The notes below the pieces were generated by a model, which saw only the letters and a program-made list of their open reading frames with translations, had not been told where the DNA came from and did no database searches. Positions 8,097 to 17,304 of a stretch of DNA of 64,000 nt are shown one piece after another; positions within the stretch are counted from its first letter, which is position 1, and the number at the start of each line of letters is the position of its first letter. The DNA comes from an uncultured Synergistales bacterium. Its GTDB lineage: Bacteria; Synergistota; Synergistia; Synergistales; Aminobacteriaceae. A program made the position numbers and the translations under genes. Location of the stretch: positions 79,988 through 143,987 of the forward strand of contig CAJOCL010000002.1 in the NCBI GenBank assembly GCA_905233565.1. The letters are read 5' to 3'.

Positions 8097-10100
8097 TTAC
8101 ATCATCATCAAAGCAATCACGAATAACAATCCGAATGCGAATGTCATTAAACCGTAAGCAAGGCTTGAAGGTATCAGCGTGCTTATTGTTTCCTGTTTTT
8201 CCTCGTCCTGATAATAGCCGAAATCCGTATCTTCGGGCGGACGTATGAATTTTATACGCGAGGCATTGGACAACAATAACGTAACTGGGCCTGCGGTGAT
8301 CAGATCAACGGTCTTTGCGAAAAATGCTCCGATAAACGGCAGTATTAAGCCGATAACCGGCCTGAACAGCAAATTTTCTATATTCAGCCATGAAGGCCAT
8401 AAATCAATATATGTAACACCGCCTTTTGCTTCCTTGTTCTCACTGAGAAGCACTTTCCGTATAAACAGGAAGTACACGGCTATACCGATTGTTATTGATA
8501 TTATCGAACCTTCTAAATTTTCGCCCGAAAAATAATGAACGGCGTGATGATGTTCAGGGCCTTTCATAAAAGCAGAACCGAATATCCCGATTTTGTCGCC
8601 TATATCATTAGGAAGGAATCCGATTAAAGGCAGTATCAACGCTGAGAGAGCAAGCAATGCGGCATTTGAGCGGGAAATGTATATATCTTTCTGGTGCATA
8701 TCCGATGAAGGCTCCGCAATGAAAAGAGCGTAAAACAGTTTAATAACGTAAGCTGTCGTCAGCCCTCCAGAAATCAAAAACAGCCATTCACATATACTGA
8801 ACATTAAACTTTCATCAGATGCCGTCATAAATGCCAAAGTCCCTGAAGCTCCCCTGACAACATGGCCTAACTCGTGAATGTGTTCGACAATTGCCTCATG
8901 TATTAACGTCTTTCCTAAATAACCGTTCCACAGGGGCGCACCCATCAGCCCCAATCCTCCCATGACAAATGCAAACATGAAGACTTTTTTGCCCTTTCCG
9001 AAGCCCTTAATGTCATTGAGATTTAACTTGTGCGTATTCATATGTACAACTCCGGCACATAAGAACAATACAAGTTTTATTAATGAGTGTCCGACCATGT
9101 AAAGAATAGTTCCCCTTACTGCAAGATCGTTATTTTTCCCAAGAAAACACTGCATTGCTATTCCCGTTAATATAAACCCAAGCTGAGACATTGACGAACA
9201 TGCAAGAGTACGTTTAATGTTTACGGAGAATACTGCGAGAACGGCACCGAGTACCATAGTTATTACTGCAAGAATAAGAAGCATTAACCCCCAGTAAGGA
9301 TCGTGAAGGAACGTCCCCGAACTCAAAACGATAATTCCGAACAGTCCCGATTTTGTCAGCAGTCCTGAAAGAAGCGCGCTTGACGGCGCAGGTGCTGCAG
9401 TATGGGCAGTAGGCAGCCAGATATGCGAGGGGAAAATCGCGGCTTTTGCAGCAAATCCGACAAATACAAGAAATCCCGGAACATAAAGCGGTGATCTGTC
9501 ATGAAGCGAAATTTTCGACAATACATCAATATCAAGCGTTCCCGTGTAGTTATACATTAAGATTAACCCCGTAAGCGTAACAAGTCCGCCGATAATCGCA
9601 ATTGCCAAATACGTCTGGGCTGCCCTCTGAGCGTCGGGCGTTTCGTCCTGAACTACCATTACATACGAAAAAAGCGACATCATTTCAAAGAATATAAAAG
9701 TTGTGTAAAGGTCGCCTGATATGAACACTCCCATTATTGAGCCTAAAGTCATTAAGACGTATAAATAATAACGGTTACGGTTGCGGTGATGCCGTAAGTA
9801 TTCACGTGAAAATATAGTTGTTACAGCCCACATGAACGCGATTATTACGGCGTAAATAAACCTGAATCCGTCAAGCGAAAATTTCAATCCCAGTCCGCAT
9901 ACTCCGGGTATTACAAGCTCAGAGCCTACCGATCCCCATAATGACAAGACGGCAGCAAGCTCAATGACGCAGATGAAATCAGCAATGTAATCACGTACCA
10001 GTCTGCTTTTTTTCCCCGCGTAATACGAAATCCCCCCGCCTATCATCGGCCAGAGTACCAGAAATAATAACGCAATATTCCCCTTCATTTCTTTAATCAT
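8097..10100 (-). CDS. Complex I-like proton-conducting membrane transporter subunit (MrpD/HyfB/NuoM-like)
   Basis: FEMMSLFSYVMVVQDETPDAQRAAQTYLAIAIIGG, GFAAKAAIFPSHIWLPTAHTAAPAPSSALLSGLLTKSGLFGII; multi-TM. Confidence 0.85.
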   Translation of the reverse strand: MIKEMKGNIALLFLVLWPMIGGGISYYAGKKSRLVRDYIADFICVIELAAVLSLWGSVGSELVIPGVCGLGLKFSLDGFRFIYAVIIAFMWAVTTIFSREYLRHHRNRNRYYLYVLMTLGSIMGVFISGDLYTTFIFFEMMSLFSYVMVVQDETPDAQRAAQTYLAIAIIGGLVTLTGLILMYNYTGTLDIDVLSKISLHDRSPLYVPGFLVFVGFAAKAAIFPSHIWLPTAHTAAPAPSSALLSGLLTKSGLFGIIVLSSGTFLHDPYWGLMLLILAVITMVLGAVLAVFSVNIKRTLACSSMSQLGFILTGIAMQCFLGKNNDLAVRGTILYMVGHSLIKLVLFLCAGVVHMNTHKLNLNDIKGFGKGKKVFMFAFVMGGLGLMGAPLWNGYLGKTLIHEAIVEHIHELGHVVRGASGTLAFMTASDESLMFSICEWLFLISGGLTTAYVIKLFYALFIAEPSSDMHQKDIYISRSNAALLALSALILPLIGFLPNDIGDKIGIFGSAFMKGPEHHHAVHYFSGENLEGSIISITIGIAVYFLFIRKVLLSENKEAKGGVTYIDLWPSWLNIENLLFRPVIGLILPFIGAFFAKTVDLITAGPVTLLLSNASRIKFIRPPEDTDFGYYQDEEKQETISTLIPSSLAYGLMTFAFGLLFVIALMMM

Positions 10101-10148
10101 CTCCTGTGAAATATATTTTATTTTGGATTACGAATTATTATACATGAA

Positions 10149-10190
10149 AAAATCCTCCGGCCATGTTTCAGACCGAAGGATTAATTTTTA
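10149..10190 (-). terminator. Rho-independent terminator downstream of tctA
   Basis: AATCCTCCGG...CCGAAGGATT stem followed on the minus strand by T-tract. Confidence 0.65.
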
Positions 10191-10198
10191 ATCTTAAA

Positions 10199-11701
10199 TT
10201 ATTTTTCACCGCGACGCTTTGCCTGCCAGTGCTTGTAACTTTCAGTCTGAGTTACGAAAAGAACAACGAGAAGCACAAATAACGCGATTGAAATATAACT
10301 CGTGAAAATGCTCCCTAACATGCCCATTACTGAACCGCCCTGAAGCATTACGCCCCTCCTGTAATTTTCCTCACAAAGCCTCGTCAGTATAACTCCGAGA
10401 ACTATCGGGGCAATCGGATAATTAAAACGCTTCAGGAAATAGCCTATTATCCCGAATCCGAACATCCAGAGAATGTCATAGACGCTGTTACGGATTGCAT
10501 AAGCACCGATTACCGACAAGATTAAAATTGTCGGCATGAGAATACCTTTCGGGACTTCAACTATTTTTGTGAAAGCCTTAATCCCCGTAAGTCCGAAAAC
10601 TAACAGGAAAAATGACGCAACGAGCAAACTGGCAACGATGAGCCAGAACAAATCCGGTGTCTGTGAAATCAAATTCGGACCCGGCCTTAATCCCTGAATT
10701 GTCAGCGCGCTTATCAATACGGCCGTAACTGCATCTCCCGGTATTCCAAGCGTAAGCATGGGGATAAACGCTCCGCCTATTGCAGCGTTATTAGCACTCT
10801 CAGGGGCAATAATCCCTTCGACTGCTCCTTTTCCGAACGGCGCAGAAGGTTTCTTTACGCTTCTTTTTGCCTGATCGTAACTCAGGAGTGCCGCTATATC
10901 TCCTCCGGCTCCCGGCAATGCACCGACTAATACGCCGATTATTGATGATTTTATCGTCAGTCCCAGATACTTCAATGACTCTGCCCAAGACGGAAGTATT
11001 TTGTCAACTTTCTGCTTGACGGGAGTAGCTTTCATGTCCGTAATCTGGCTCAATGCCTCAGACGCTCCGAAAAGTCCTATCATTGCAACGACATAATCAA
11101 CGCCCGAATTTAGATAGACTATATTAAACGTGAAACGCTTTACAGCCGTCTGGCCGTCAACACCTACACAGCCCAAGAATATGCCGATACAGCCCGCTAT
11201 AAGTCCGAATCTTACCGAACGCCCCGAAAGTGAACCGACCATCATTAAGCCCATAAGCGACAGCATCAGATAATCTATTGAGTGAAAGTTACGTGCAATC
11301 CCTGCGACTAACGGGGCGCATGTTGCAAGCGCGAGAACTCCGAGCAATGTCCCGATTACTGATTGAGACGTTGCCAGCCCCATAGCTTCACCGGCCCGGC
11401 CCTGCTTTGCGAGTGCGTAACCGTCAAGGGCAGTTGCAACGGCAGCAGGAGCTCCGGGAATGTTAAGGAGAATTGCAGACCTTGAACCGCCGAAAACTGA
11501 GCCGACATATACGCCGACCATTACGGCTAACGCGCTGTGCTGTTCCCATCCGAATGTGAACGAGACTAAAAGCGAGACCGCCATAGTTCCCGAAAGTCCC
11601 GGAATTGCACCGACATATATACCCGCGCATGTTCCTGCAGCAACGAGCGCAATAAGCCACGGTTCACGCAGTATTACGGCCATGTGTGATAATGCTTCCA
11701 T
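10199..11701 (-). CDS. tctA: Tripartite tricarboxylate transporter permease TctA
   Basis: GAIPGLSGTMAVSLLVSFTFG, GVYVGSVFGGSRSAILLNIPGAPAAVATALDGYALAKQGRAGEA, GALPGAGGDIAALLSYDQAKR. Confidence 0.95.
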   Translation of the reverse strand: MEALSHMAVILREPWLIALVAAGTCAGIYVGAIPGLSGTMAVSLLVSFTFGWEQHSALAVMVGVYVGSVFGGSRSAILLNIPGAPAAVATALDGYALAKQGRAGEAMGLATSQSVIGTLLGVLALATCAPLVAGIARNFHSIDYLMLSLMGLMMVGSLSGRSVRFGLIAGCIGIFLGCVGVDGQTAVKRFTFNIVYLNSGVDYVVAMIGLFGASEALSQITDMKATPVKQKVDKILPSWAESLKYLGLTIKSSIIGVLVGALPGAGGDIAALLSYDQAKRSVKKPSAPFGKGAVEGIIAPESANNAAIGGAFIPMLTLGIPGDAVTAVLISALTIQGLRPGPNLISQTPDLFWLIVASLLVASFFLLVFGLTGIKAFTKIVEVPKGILMPTILILSVIGAYAIRNSVYDILWMFGFGIIGYFLKRFNYPIAPIVLGVILTRLCEENYRRGVMLQGGSVMGMLGSIFTSYISIALFVLLVVLFVTQTESYKHWQAKRRGEK

Positions 11702-11722
11702 GAAAAATCACCTTCCTTTGAA

Positions 11723-12328
11723 TTACGGGAATACAACGCTGAATAATACCCTGAAGACAAGCACTATAAAGGCCATTACTATACCTGTCCAAAGAATATT
11801 TTTAACGTAATCTTTGCGCGTTAAATAGCACATTGAGATATACAGGAATGCCGGTGTTGCGATATAGAAGCTGACACCTTCAACAAGGGCAACGCAGTAA
11901 GCTACGATTAAAGCGAGCATTATAAGCACGTTCAGAGGCAGCGCGTAAGCTAAAGCCCTCATTATCTTTTCGCCCATTCCCTGAATATGTGACAAAGGCG
12001 TGGTGAGCTTGAAATTTTCTATAACCGTCCACAGCGACATAATAACCCATAATGCCGAAACAAAAACAGGAACAGCCGCAGCCGATGCAATTCTCGGCCC
12101 TCTCCTCAAAGATATGCTGAACCATAAATCAACCGACAATTTAAGCGCGATTACTCCAACGATTAAAAGAATGAATGAGAATACTTTTTCGCCTGCTTCG
12201 AGTGAATGTTCTTTGACGACAACTAAATCATCGGTGTTGACTTCAAGATCAGGGTTAATATCCGGGTACTCTTCCTTTGTTCTTTTTTCTACATCTTCCA
12301 AATCTATATCAGCCATGAAATTTTTCAC
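11723..12328 (-). CDS. tctB: Tripartite tricarboxylate transporter small subunit TctB-like
   Basis: Four predicted TM helices, located between tctA and tctC. Confidence 0.8.
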   Translation of the reverse strand: MKNFMADIDLEDVEKRTKEEYPDINPDLEVNTDDLVVVKEHSLEAGEKVFSFILLIVGVIALKLSVDLWFSISLRRGPRIASAAAVPVFVSALWVIMSLWTVIENFKLTTPLSHIQGMGEKIMRALAYALPLNVLIMLALIVAYCVALVEGVSFYIATPAFLYISMCYLTRKDYVKNILWTGIVMAFIVLVFRVLFSVVFP

Positions 12329-12340
12329 CTCTTCAGAATA

Positions 12341-12376
12341 AAAAATTACCCCCCTGACAAGTAAAATCAGGGGAGT
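12341..12376 (-). terminator. Hairpin between tctC and tctB
   Basis: Minus strand CTCCCCTGATTTTACTTGTCAGGGGGGTAATTTTTT. Confidence 0.65.
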
Positions 12377-12388
12377 ATTGTTTGAGTA

Positions 12389-13348
12389 TTAGTCTAATGC
12401 GCCGCTCTTTTTCAGGGCATTAACCGTATTTTCGCGCCATGATGAAATATATTTGTCCGCTGCTTCGCCGGAATATCCCAAGAAGTTTATGTTGAAGTTT
12501 GAAAGTACTTTCTGGTAGCTCTCCTGAGGTCCTGCCTTTGTGAATGCCTCAGAGAGTTTTGCGATGACAGAGGGGTCTGTTCCTTTTTTCACAAATATTC
12601 CATAGAACGGCCCCCAAGGAAGATATTTTGCGAAGTCAGGATATTCAGCCGTAACCAGCGGAACATCGGGCATTACTTCAACGGTTTTTGTTGACAGCAT
12701 GCACAGAAATTTCAGGTCTCCTGCTTTCCAGTCTTCAATCCCTGACTGAACTTTGCAGACCGTGAAATCGCATTCGCCGTTCATGACGGCAGTTTTTGCG
12801 CTTGCATCGCTGTCATAAGGAATCTGGTTGAAAAATGCACCTGTTATGTCAGTTATAAACGCCCCGACCTCCCAAGGAAGGCCGCCCGTTCCAGTTGTTG
12901 AAATTTTGATCGTCCACGGGGCTTTCAATGCTGCGTCAATAATTTCCTTGAACGACTTGTATTTTGAGTTTTTCCCGACAACGATTCCTACAACCTCATC
13001 GCCGATGAGATAAACACAGTCAAAATTGCTGTAAGTAAGCTCGCTGATTTCGAGAATGTCATAGAGTGCAGGATTTTCCGCACCCATGAGAAGCGTATAG
13101 CCGTCAGCAGGAGCGTCAAAGACGTATTGGGTTGCTATTGAGCCCGTTGCGCCGGTCATGTTCTGGATTATGATGGATTTTCCCAGTATCTGCTCGGCGA
13201 TTGCTGAAAGGGGACGCATAAGCGAGTCAGTTCCTCCGCCTGCTCCCCACTGGACAACGCCCGTAATGTTCTGAGCCGGATAATCAGCCGCGAATACGGG
13301 TAACGCGAACGCTAAAACGAAAAGAAATGTTAAAACTTTCCTCGTCAT
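12389..13348 (-). CDS. tctC: Tripartite tricarboxylate transporter substrate-binding protein TctC (Bug family)
   Basis: Signal peptide; YPAQNITGVVQWGAGGGTDSLMRPLSAIAEQILGKSIIIQNMTGATGSIATQYV. Confidence 0.93.
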   Translation of the reverse strand: MTRKVLTFLFVLAFALPVFAADYPAQNITGVVQWGAGGGTDSLMRPLSAIAEQILGKSIIIQNMTGATGSIATQYVFDAPADGYTLLMGAENPALYDILEISELTYSNFDCVYLIGDEVVGIVVGKNSKYKSFKEIIDAALKAPWTIKISTTGTGGLPWEVGAFITDITGAFFNQIPYDSDASAKTAVMNGECDFTVCKVQSGIEDWKAGDLKFLCMLSTKTVEVMPDVPLVTAEYPDFAKYLPWGPFYGIFVKKGTDPSVIAKLSEAFTKAGPQESYQKVLSNFNINFLGYSGEAADKYISSWRENTVNALKKSGALD

Positions 13349-13517
13349 AATTAGAGAATACCTCCTATGTAAATATAATTTTGTAACAATGAAAATTAAG
13401 TGTATGAATTATAACATTCATGAAGTTTTCTACAGTTAGCATATTTTACGGAAAATTCACGTACTTAGTTTCACAGGTTATAATATTCCTGAAATTTTCA
13501 TGACGGAGGAACTAGCC

Positions 13518-14564
13518 TTGTCTCTGAGAAAAGGACTAATCATATTCATACTGTTAGCGTTCGGGGTTGGAGCATTAATAATTCTCCGAAGCGTTGACAA
13601 AGAAACCATACGCTCATTACTGGCCGCCGACAAATTAAAATTGCTGCTTGCACTCTTAATCGTATTTATTGCGTGGGTGTGCGATGCAGGAAGATTTTGC
13701 GCGTTATCATCATCAGCACATGAACACGTTTCATTTTCGCTGGGAATAGTTTTAACGTGGCTGAACTATTTCGGAAGTGCCGTTACTCCCATGCAGTCAG
13801 GCGGAGGGCCGTTTCAGGTTTATGCGCTGTACAAGCGCGGTATACCCGTAGGAAAAGGAATAGCCATAACTTTAATGCGAACGATGCTGACCGTGTTAAT
13901 CTTAACTCTTGCAGTCCCTACGGCTTTAATGCTTGATCCTGAAATACTCGCAGGCAGCCCGTTCCTTAAAGGACTGGTATTTTATGTCTTCATAGTAATT
14001 TTAGCGACATGGGCATTTATAGCCTTCACCATAATAAAGCCCGAACTGATAAAAAAATTAAGTCATATAATTGTCTTATGGCTCAGGCGTTTTCAATTCA
14101 TGAAATCAAACAGGACAGTTATAAAGATAGTGCGCTGGCTTGACCGTGAAATTGATAATTATATATTGAATTTCAGGCTTGTTTTTCGTTCCGGCAAATT
14201 GTGGCTGCTGCTTGCCGTAATTCTTTCAGTTTTTCATCTTTTGGCACTTTTCAGCGTTCTGCCCGTTCTCATGTCAGCGGTAGGATTGCCGTTCAGATAT
14301 GCACAGACTATAGCGGTTCAGGCTGTTTTCATGTTCATACTTTACTTTATACCGACACCGGGAGCTAGCGGAGTTGCTGAAGGCGGGGGAGCGTTGTTGT
14401 ATTCAATTTTAATGCCTGAGAACATGGCCGGGATAATGTCGATAATATGCAGATTTTTCACGGATTATATTTCAATATTCATGGGAGTTGTAGTTGTCGT
14501 CCGTATGCTTGGCTGGGGAGTCAGCGAAAATTTGCACAAGGGGGCTGCGGTTGAAGATGCCTGA
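13518..14564 (+). CDS. Lysylphosphatidylglycerol synthase-like / UPF0104 (flippase-like) membrane protein
   Basis: LNYFGSAVTPMQSGGGPFQVYALYKRGIPVGKGIAITLMRT, PTPGASGVAEGG; TTG at 13518 preceded by GGAGGA preferred to ORF start at 13500. Confidence 0.85.
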   Translation: MSLRKGLIIFILLAFGVGALIILRSVDKETIRSLLAADKLKLLLALLIVFIAWVCDAGRFCALSSSAHEHVSFSLGIVLTWLNYFGSAVTPMQSGGGPFQVYALYKRGIPVGKGIAITLMRTMLTVLILTLAVPTALMLDPEILAGSPFLKGLVFYVFIVILATWAFIAFTIIKPELIKKLSHIIVLWLRRFQFMKSNRTVIKIVRWLDREIDNYILNFRLVFRSGKLWLLLAVILSVFHLLALFSVLPVLMSAVGLPFRYAQTIAVQAVFMFILYFIPTPGASGVAEGGGALLYSILMPENMAGIMSIICRFFTDYISIFMGVVVVVRMLGWGVSENLHKGAAVEDA

Positions 14565-15126
14565 GAATGTTCGCCGTTTTATATTCAAGATGCGCGGGGG
14601 AATATGGACGCTTTTATTCATAGCGATATTATTCATGGTCAGGAAGTCAACGCCTGAAAGAATATTAATTTCAATCGCTGTAATAATTCTCGGCCAGTTG
14701 TGGCGCTGCTGGTCAGCCGCTTCAATCGGCCTTTACAGGGGCGAAAACGTAAAAGCCCTGAAACTCGCAGTAACCGGGCCTTATGCCATAATGCGGAATC
14801 CGTTATACTTCGGAAATTTCATTATAGGCTTGGGCTGGAGCATTATAGCCGGAAAATGGGCGGTGCTGATTTTTGCGGTTAGTTTCTATGTCCTTTATGT
14901 ACTTGCAATAATACCGCATGAGGAGAATTTTCTGCGTTCAAAATTCGGCCTTGAATACGAGGAATATTGCAAAAGGGTAAAAATGTTTTGGCCGTCAACA
15001 CTGAAATTTGAAGACGTTAAGGCTTCCGTTGACTGGGGAATTGTTAAACGCAGCGAAATTCACACGATAATTTCAACAATCATAGGAACGATAATAATAA
15101 TCGCCGTATCAATGTGTTATACTTAA
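14557..15126 (+). CDS. Isoprenylcysteine carboxyl methyltransferase (ICMT/PEMT) family protein
   Basis: TGPYAIMRNPLYFGNFIIGLGWSI, IPHEENFLRSKFGLEYEEYCKRVKMFWP. Confidence 0.88.
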   Translation: MPENVRRFIFKMRGGIWTLLFIAILFMVRKSTPERILISIAVIILGQLWRCWSAASIGLYRGENVKALKLAVTGPYAIMRNPLYFGNFIIGLGWSIIAGKWAVLIFAVSFYVLYVLAIIPHEENFLRSKFGLEYEEYCKRVKMFWPSTLKFEDVKASVDWGIVKRSEIHTIISTIIGTIIIIAVSMCYT

Positions 15127-15174
15127 TCGCCCGTGTAGAAAGCATAAAAGCACTTGAAGGAGGCTTGAGAGTCC

Positions 15175-15864
15175 ATGTGTGCAGAAAAAAACGAACCTGA
15201 AACAGACAGCAGGAATAATAATAATAAAGATAATAAAGAAAATGAAAATAATGAAGTAATGATCAGCGAATTATTATCGGCAATATCAGAAAATGAATAT
15301 CCCCAGTACGTTCTTGACGCAGTAAGCAGGGTTCAGGAATGGATGAAAGACATGACGGAAAAACCTGAAGGCTCTGACGAAAACGATATATTTACGGCGA
15401 TATTCGGAGACAATTTCAATTTTGATTTTGAAGATGATTCACGGGGAATTGAAGGACTGTTTGAACGTCTAGGCGATATAGAGGAATTTGCGGACGTTAT
15501 ACCAAATTCAAAAGCCCCTGAGGGTAAGCCAGATACAATAATAGTCAGCATAACGCCCCCTGATTATGAGAGCGGCTTACGTTCCGCGATAGATTACGCA
15601 GCCGTTTTCAACAGGCCGACCTGCCGAAGGGTCTGGATAATAAGCGACACTTTTATTTTTGATGATGTCATAAAATTTTCGCCTCATGTTGACGCATTGT
15701 CAGAACAGGGAATAACTCTTAGATTTATACTCGTAACGCCTTGGGGGTGGGTTGAGCTTCCTTTGAGCGGCACAACAGCGTCAAAACGTCAGTTCCTATG
15801 GCGCAATGAAGTGATTACGGAGGAAAAACCCGCAGAAAAAGCAAGACGAAGACGAAAAAGATAA
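15175..15864 (+). CDS. Hypothetical protein with Asn/Lys/Glu-rich N-terminus
   Basis: Long ORF with good context and terminator; no recognised domain. Confidence 0.7.
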   Translation: MCAEKNEPETDSRNNNNKDNKENENNEVMISELLSAISENEYPQYVLDAVSRVQEWMKDMTEKPEGSDENDIFTAIFGDNFNFDFEDDSRGIEGLFERLGDIEEFADVIPNSKAPEGKPDTIIVSITPPDYESGLRSAIDYAAVFNRPTCRRVWIISDTFIFDDVIKFSPHVDALSEQGITLRFILVTPWGWVELPLSGTTASKRQFLWRNEVITEEKPAEKARRRRKR

Positions 15865-15896
15865 ACAGGCCGAAATTATAACCGGTCTGTTTTTTT
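15865..15896 (+). terminator. Rho-independent terminator
   Basis: ACAGGCCG...CGGTCTGT followed by TTTTTT. Confidence 0.8.
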
Positions 15897-15957
15897 GAGA
15901 TATAATAATTTTATTCATTCTATATTACTTAACGAACAGGAGACGATATTTTTAACC

Positions 15958-17085
15958 ATGAAACTGCTTCTCGGTCTTATTAGTTTTTTGTCGGCAGTAG
16001 TGCTTTGCTTAGTCCTTCACATAACGAGCAACGTATTTATACCGTTAGTTATTGCATGGTTCATTTTGCAGATGCTCAGACCGGTTATATTAATCAGTAA
16101 AACTTTGAGATTTAATGCCTGGTTAAATGTAATTCTGGTTTTTTCAGTTTTAACTGTTGTCGGGCTTGTTGCATTCAAGTTCATTGCTACTCAGGTTGTT
16201 GAGTTCGCACACGTTTATAATGAGTATTCAGAAAAATTGATAGATTGGTTTGTTCATGTACTTCAAATTTTCAGCATTCCGCCCGAAGCCGTTAAAAATT
16301 TCGACTGGTTCGCGGTACTCCGTGCAAACGCGAGCAATATTTCATCATTAATAATCGCCCTGTCAAGTAAATTTGTTATGACATTCGTATTTTTAATGTT
16401 CATGCTTCTTGAAGCTCCGTATCTTGATGACAAAGTTAATAAGGCATTCGGGAAAAATTCAAAGCGCGTTCATATAATAGTATCAACAATATCACAGCAG
16501 GTAAGCAGTTATCTTGGGACATTAACAGTAATAAGTTTTGCCACTGGTGTATGTGCCTGGATAGTGCTGACCGTTTTCGATGTAAGGCTTGCTGCAGGCT
16601 GGGGGGTTTTAACGTTCCTTTTGAATTTCATTCCGACAGTGGGATCAATAATCGCAACAATTCCGCCGGTTGTAATGGCAATAATACAATTTTCGCCCGG
16701 ACTGTTCAAACCGTTTCTTGTATTAATATCTCTGGCAGCAATTCAGGTAACTATCGGCAACATAATAACTCCTAAAGTTGTCGGCGATAGGCTGGGAGTC
16801 AGTCCCGTAGTAATATTATTGTCTTTGTTGTTATGGGGAATGATCTGGGGGATACCTGGTGCATTGCTTTCAACGCCGATAATCTCAATCGTTAAGATAG
16901 TCTGCGAAAATATACCGATGATGCACTCAATAGCTGTCTTAATCGGAAGTGGGGAATCTGTCAGAAAACTGCCTGACAATGCTGAAACGGTGAAAACGCC
17001 TGAAGTTGTCGGGGAAGTTGTCGAGACGGTGAAAAAGAAATTAACCGAAACTGCAAAGAAAGTTAATATAAAGCTGAAAAAATAA
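15958..17085 (+). CDS. AI-2E family transporter
   Basis: LLNFIPTVGSIIATIPPVVMAI, TPKVVGDRLGVSPVVILLSLLLWGMIWGIPGALLSTPI; start at internal ATG uncertain. Confidence 0.9.
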   Translation: MKLLLGLISFLSAVVLCLVLHITSNVFIPLVIAWFILQMLRPVILISKTLRFNAWLNVILVFSVLTVVGLVAFKFIATQVVEFAHVYNEYSEKLIDWFVHVLQIFSIPPEAVKNFDWFAVLRANASNISSLIIALSSKFVMTFVFLMFMLLEAPYLDDKVNKAFGKNSKRVHIIVSTISQQVSSYLGTLTVISFATGVCAWIVLTVFDVRLAAGWGVLTFLLNFIPTVGSIIATIPPVVMAIIQFSPGLFKPFLVLISLAAIQVTIGNIITPKVVGDRLGVSPVVILLSLLLWGMIWGIPGALLSTPIISIVKIVCENIPMMHSIAVLIGSGESVRKLPDNAETVKTPEVVGEVVETVKKKLTETAKKVNIKLKK

Positions 17086-17088
17086 AAC

Positions 17089-17117
17089 TTGACGAATAAG
17101 CAAACAATCACTAAAAT
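17089..17117 (+). promoter_or_regulatory. Sigma70-like promoter for tRNA-Cys
   Basis: TTGACG - 17 nt - TAAAAT, directly upstream of tRNA. Confidence 0.65.
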
Positions 17118-17131
17118 ATCTGCTTGTTCAA

Positions 17132-17205
17132 GGCGGTATAGCCAAGTGGTAAGGCAGAGGACTGCAAATCCTTTACCCCCAGTTCGAATCTGGGTGCCGC
17201 CTCCA
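17132..17205 (+). tRNA. tRNA-Cys (anticodon GCA), CCA encoded
   Basis: GGCGGTA/TGCCGCC acceptor stem, anticodon loop CTGCAAA, TTCGAAT T-loop, 3' CCA. Confidence 0.95.
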
Positions 17206-17304
17206 TAAAATCCTATTCAATTTTATTAACATTTCCCACGAAATCAATATACACACAAAATTTTTTCACGTAAAATATAGCGTGAAAGGAGAGTAAATAT
17301 AAAA

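Noticed and set aside
12346-12376. Hairpin between tctC and tctB as a riboswitch
   Set aside because: Simple GC stem followed by T-tract; best explained as an attenuating/terminating hairpin that adjusts SBP:permease ratio.
13380-13500. Similar stretches TATAACATTCATGAAGTTTTC and TATAATATTCCTGAAATTTTC between tctC and the UPF0104 gene
   Set aside because: Imperfect and AT-rich in a divergent promoter region; compatible with chance or ordinary promoter elements.
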